Assembly (NCBI GenBank): GCA_000727475.1
Contig: KL647293.1
Location: 2,616,588 to 2,680,587, forward strand
DNA: 64,000 nucleotides
From: Sarcocystis neurona
Lineage: Eukaryota; Apicomplexa; Conoidasida; Eucoccidiorida; Sarcocystidae
Reading direction: 5' to 3'
Within the stretch, counting starts at the first letter, position 1; every line of letters starts with the position of its first letter. The position numbers and the translations under genes are program-made. A model generated the notes under the pieces. The model had not been told where the DNA came from. It worked only from the letters and a program-made list of their open reading frames with translations, and ran no database searches. This document shows, one piece after another, positions 61,237 through 64,000 of the stretch.

Positions 61237-61352
61237 GCCAGAAGTGCCGGAAGAGTTGCCGTGCTTCGATTTCTCTTCGCGTAAAGATCTCCAGGGTCGC
61301 GTCCGGTATGGGGCAGATGGGCAGGACCTTTTTGTGGAACATGTGCGTGCCC
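61202..61352 (-). CDS. Possible terminal exon of a convergent gene
   Basis: On the - strand an acceptor CTAAACTTGCACAG is followed by text (CPIPDATLEIFTRREIEARQ, LFRHFWLKGGEWSAAKA) and a stop that overlaps the ApiAP2 stop by 35 bp. The other two frames are also open here, so the frame is uncertain. A partner may be 61613-61545 (TRDRDFDTSGRAHGLFRW, GTACTC donor), but phases cannot be reconciled for the preferred frame. Confidence 0.2.
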
Positions 61353-64000
61353 TGTGCAAGTTTAGATCTTTGGGCTTTACTTGTATCTGGTTCGTGGTCT
61401 ACGAATCGGGTTAGCCCGCACACAACAGCTTTCCGCGTTGTACACCCCTGCACGCCGTCTACTACTAGTTATGTAAAGGACAGGGTAATTCGTTGTGTGA
61501 ACCTGCTCAATGATGCACAAATAAGGAGTACCTTGAGCAGGAACTCCATCGAAAGAGTCCGTGGGCTCTCCCGCTGGTGTCAAAGTCTCTATCCCTCGTC
61601 AACTATTTTCGAAAGCGGCCCCCAGCCGCAGACGGCGGGATACCCTTATTTCGCGAGCTGATAATTGTGTCTTCCCTCAATGCAGTACAATGTTTGTAGT
61701 CTGCCGAGCGTCAGTCCAGTCCACGAAGTTGAAAAGGCGTCTTTGAAATTGTATTCACTAGAGTTCAGAGCTGGCCGGGCCGCCTCCGGGAAAGTCTTTT
61801 TTATCGTCTGGACGGGCATGTAGAAGAAAAGGCGCAGAAGAAGCTCTCATCAGCGTCGCACACGACCGATGGGCGATACACTTCATAGGGATCAGCTGCA
61901 CGGCTACAAAAACATGCTCTAGAAGAGAAACGACAAACAATGTTTCAAGATAATGGCCTTTTCGCAAGCGTACGGTCACAAAAACGTACATAAGAGAAAT
62001 GACAGACGGTGTTGGAAGGCCGTGCCACTCACCACAAGCGTAGTTATGACCACAAGCCTTTTAACACTGTTTCCTTAGCTCAAACAGTGGCGAGTATGGC
62101 AGTAGCAAAGATGCAAAGCGAAGTTACGACGCGCGCATTCATCTTATATGCGGTGCAGAGATGAGCGCGAAGCTGACGTTTACCCTGTTTACCTTGAAGA
62201 CGTCTGAAAGGACGACAGTGACGAGCTGTGTCTTCACGAGAGATTTCCTGAAGTCCGAAGCCCCGCGGGTCACATACGCCGTGCTGCTCGACCTCCTACC
62301 GCGTCCACGACGAGTTTAGCGGCAACGAAGGAGCTCCATCTTGTTGCAATACTGTACGATGAAGGTGCTCGTTTGCGCTACCCATGTAACCTTGACGCAT
62401 CTCTTCACTGAGTAGGCAGTTACTATCCTTAAATCTATTCTGAAAAATTACAACGAAAAGACCAGGCCTACAGAAGATTCAAGTTAAAATCTACGCCCTC
62501 CGAACAAGCGCTCGACAGCCGTCAAGAGGTGAACCAGTTAACTAACCACAACGGCGTTCGATGTCATTCTCGGGCCCAGCAGTGCATCACGGTCCCACAC
62601 CTCCTGCGGTTAGGATCACGTAGTGTCAAGTCGGAGTGTACTCATCAAGAAAGGGATCGCAAAAATTGTTTTGATACGTGATTCACATTTGGCGTCCACA
62701 CGCTTGCATGATGCTCACACCGTAAGCACCACACTGCGTGTTAAACGATGAGACAATAATCACTTCGGACGCCTCTTCAACCCTGTTATCACGTGTTCAG
62801 TGGCCTGAGAGTCACCTGGCTTTGCTACGGAGCATGTAGTACATGGGCAGACAGGGCCCCTACCCTGGACTCCATCTTACGCATGACGTGTCTAGCAGGC
62901 CCTCAGATAAAGTACGAAGCAGAGGACATACACAGCCGACAGCTGTATTCTCTTGAGCTGGGAGTGTCTACTGCGATAAAACAGTCAAAAGCTCGTTCTT
63001 GTAATTGTGCGGCACTACGAAGGTGGGGTGGAGCCCCGGTACCTTGAGCGGCGGCCTTACGGCGGTGACCTTTGTCGCTGGCGAGGAAGTGGCGGAACGT
63101 CGAGTGTGTGTCTGACTCCAGTGTGTCCACATTGTAAAGTGACCAGAGCAGCTCTCAGAACACGCGGAGCGGAGAAAATATAATAGCGGCTGCAAGCAAA
63201 CTTCAGATAAGCTCCACAACGTCGACAGCTGTCCAATTTGGCTTTTGTTGCCAGCGTGACGGAAGCAGGTCGATCAACAGAGTTTATCAGCGGTAAAGCA
63301 GTAGAAAGGGTAGGACGGCACTCCAAAAGAATGAATTTGAATTGGGTCTGAGCATCCAAACGACTCGCTCGAACTTGCGTATCACAGTAAAGTGTGTGGG
63401 CTTTTTAGACGACATCCACTGCTCATAGCGTGTGGATAAACAAGCGCCCTTACGTATCACAGCGCTTGGCAATCGCAGTTTAAACCATACCGATCGGTAA
63501 TAGCCTGTGGATAAAAGCGCACACTTACGTGTCACAGCGCTTGGCAAACACTACGCACAGGTCAGACGACGTCTATCGCTTAATTGCGTGTGGGTGAAAT
63601 CGCTTGTTTTTCTTCTATCCTGTATTTGAAACATCTCGCATGAAAGCATTACCAGCAAGAAATACGCGGAGGGTCTAATATGACGTAGACTGGTAGAAAC
63701 AGACTACGCCAGATGTTCTTGCCGCTGAAGACCCTGAAGTAGCTTCTATTTCGATGGACTTCTGCGGGCGGCTAGCCTAATGAGTTCATATATTGACAGA
63801 TAATGAAGCCATGCCCGCCGTACAGTCGCCTGACATAAAGGCGGCGGATTTATGCGCAGCGCCATTATTTTGTCGAGTGAAAAAGAAGTTACTCCGGAGA
63901 ACTGCTGCCCTGCACAGCATGGATTCCCTTTTGGACTCACACCAGACAGTGCCCCCACACAATCCAGTAAGATTGTTTTCCGCTGCTAGTACTGGAGTCG
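61353..64000. other. No gene supported up to the window edge
   Basis: Repeat-poor sequence apart from the 75-bp repeat at 63374-63598. A - strand frame at 61991-61758 (HYLETLFVVSLLEHVFVAVQ) has no ATG. No domain is recognisable on either strand. Confidence 0.45.
63374..63598. repeat. 75-bp tandem repeat, about three imperfect units
   Basis: CTT(A/G)CGT(A/G)TCACAG starts at 63374, 63449 and 63524, an exact 75-bp period. TGTGGATAAA recurs at 63431 and 63506. The third unit is degraded and slightly longer. On the - strand the array reads 25-residue units (LPSAV(T/I)RK...LST) without stops. Confidence 0.85.

Noticed and set aside
1..64000. Telomere-like AAACCCT arrays, tRNA, rRNA and CRISPR arrays
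   Set aside because: Looked for but not seen. Evenly spaced repeats (75-80 bp units) are contiguous tandem copies, not repeat-spacer arrays, and no tRNA arm pattern was recognised by eye.

Overview
This window is eukaryotic nuclear DNA, most probably from an eimeriid coccidian (Apicomplexa; Eimeria or a close relative). The evidence is a calcium-dependent protein kinase with an N-terminal CBM20 starch-binding domain (the layout of coccidian CDPK2), an ApiAP2 transcription factor with a C-terminal ACDC domain, short exons with GT-AG introns, and long CAG/GCA/AGC arrays of the kind that give eimeriid proteins runs of Gln, Ala and Ser. No bacterial, organellar, rRNA, tRNA or CRISPR signal was seen. 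Species cannot be decided from sequence reading alone.

The layout alternates between repeat-rich and repeat-poor blocks. Block 1 (about 1-13.4 kb) is dominated by CAG arrays on the + strand (1-2.1, 3.7-4.1, 8.9-10.1 kb), CTG arrays (10.2-11.7 kb) and TATACA/CACA microsatellites. Threaded through it on the - strand are two exons (3.57-5.15 kb) that read as the PCI-family COP9 signalosome subunit 3. Block 2 (about 13.4-29 kb) is repeat-poor and holds small multi-exon genes: an unknown Ala/Pro-rich protein (14.4-15.3 kb, -), a Cys-rich probable zinc protein (15.4-16.1 kb, -), a small coiled-coil protein (17.8-18.9 kb, +), methionine sulfoxide reductase A (20.2-21.7 kb, -) and a small unknown gene (27.4-28.0 kb, +). 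Block 3 (about 29-52.4 kb) is repeat-rich again. It holds a CAG-rich reading region (29.9-33.1 kb, +), possibly spliced to a V-ATPase subunit G-like gene (34.6-37.7 kb, +), then a gene-free microsatellite stretch, and the five-exon CDPK2-like gene (45.5-52.4 kb, -). Block 4 (52.5-64 kb) is repeat-poor, with an unknown five-exon gene (54.9-56.9 kb, -) and the ApiAP2-ACDC gene (59.2-61.2 kb, +).

The genes do not form one pathway. CDPK2-like (calcium-regulated control of storage polysaccharide), V-ATPase G (organelle acidification), MsrA (oxidative repair), CSN3 (cullin regulation) and ApiAP2 (transcription) are ordinary parasite cell functions. The most notable observations are a decayed extra copy of an EF-hand exon end inside the CDPK2-like gene, the large extensions on the V-ATPase G domain, a perfect CAG/CTG palindrome where repeat orientation flips, and four unrelated tandem arrays whose units are all 75-80 bp long.

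Multi-exon models were assembled by hand from GT/AG signals and reading-frame phase. The MsrA, CDPK2-like and ApiAP2 calls are firm. The models for unknown proteins are hypotheses supported by phase agreement.
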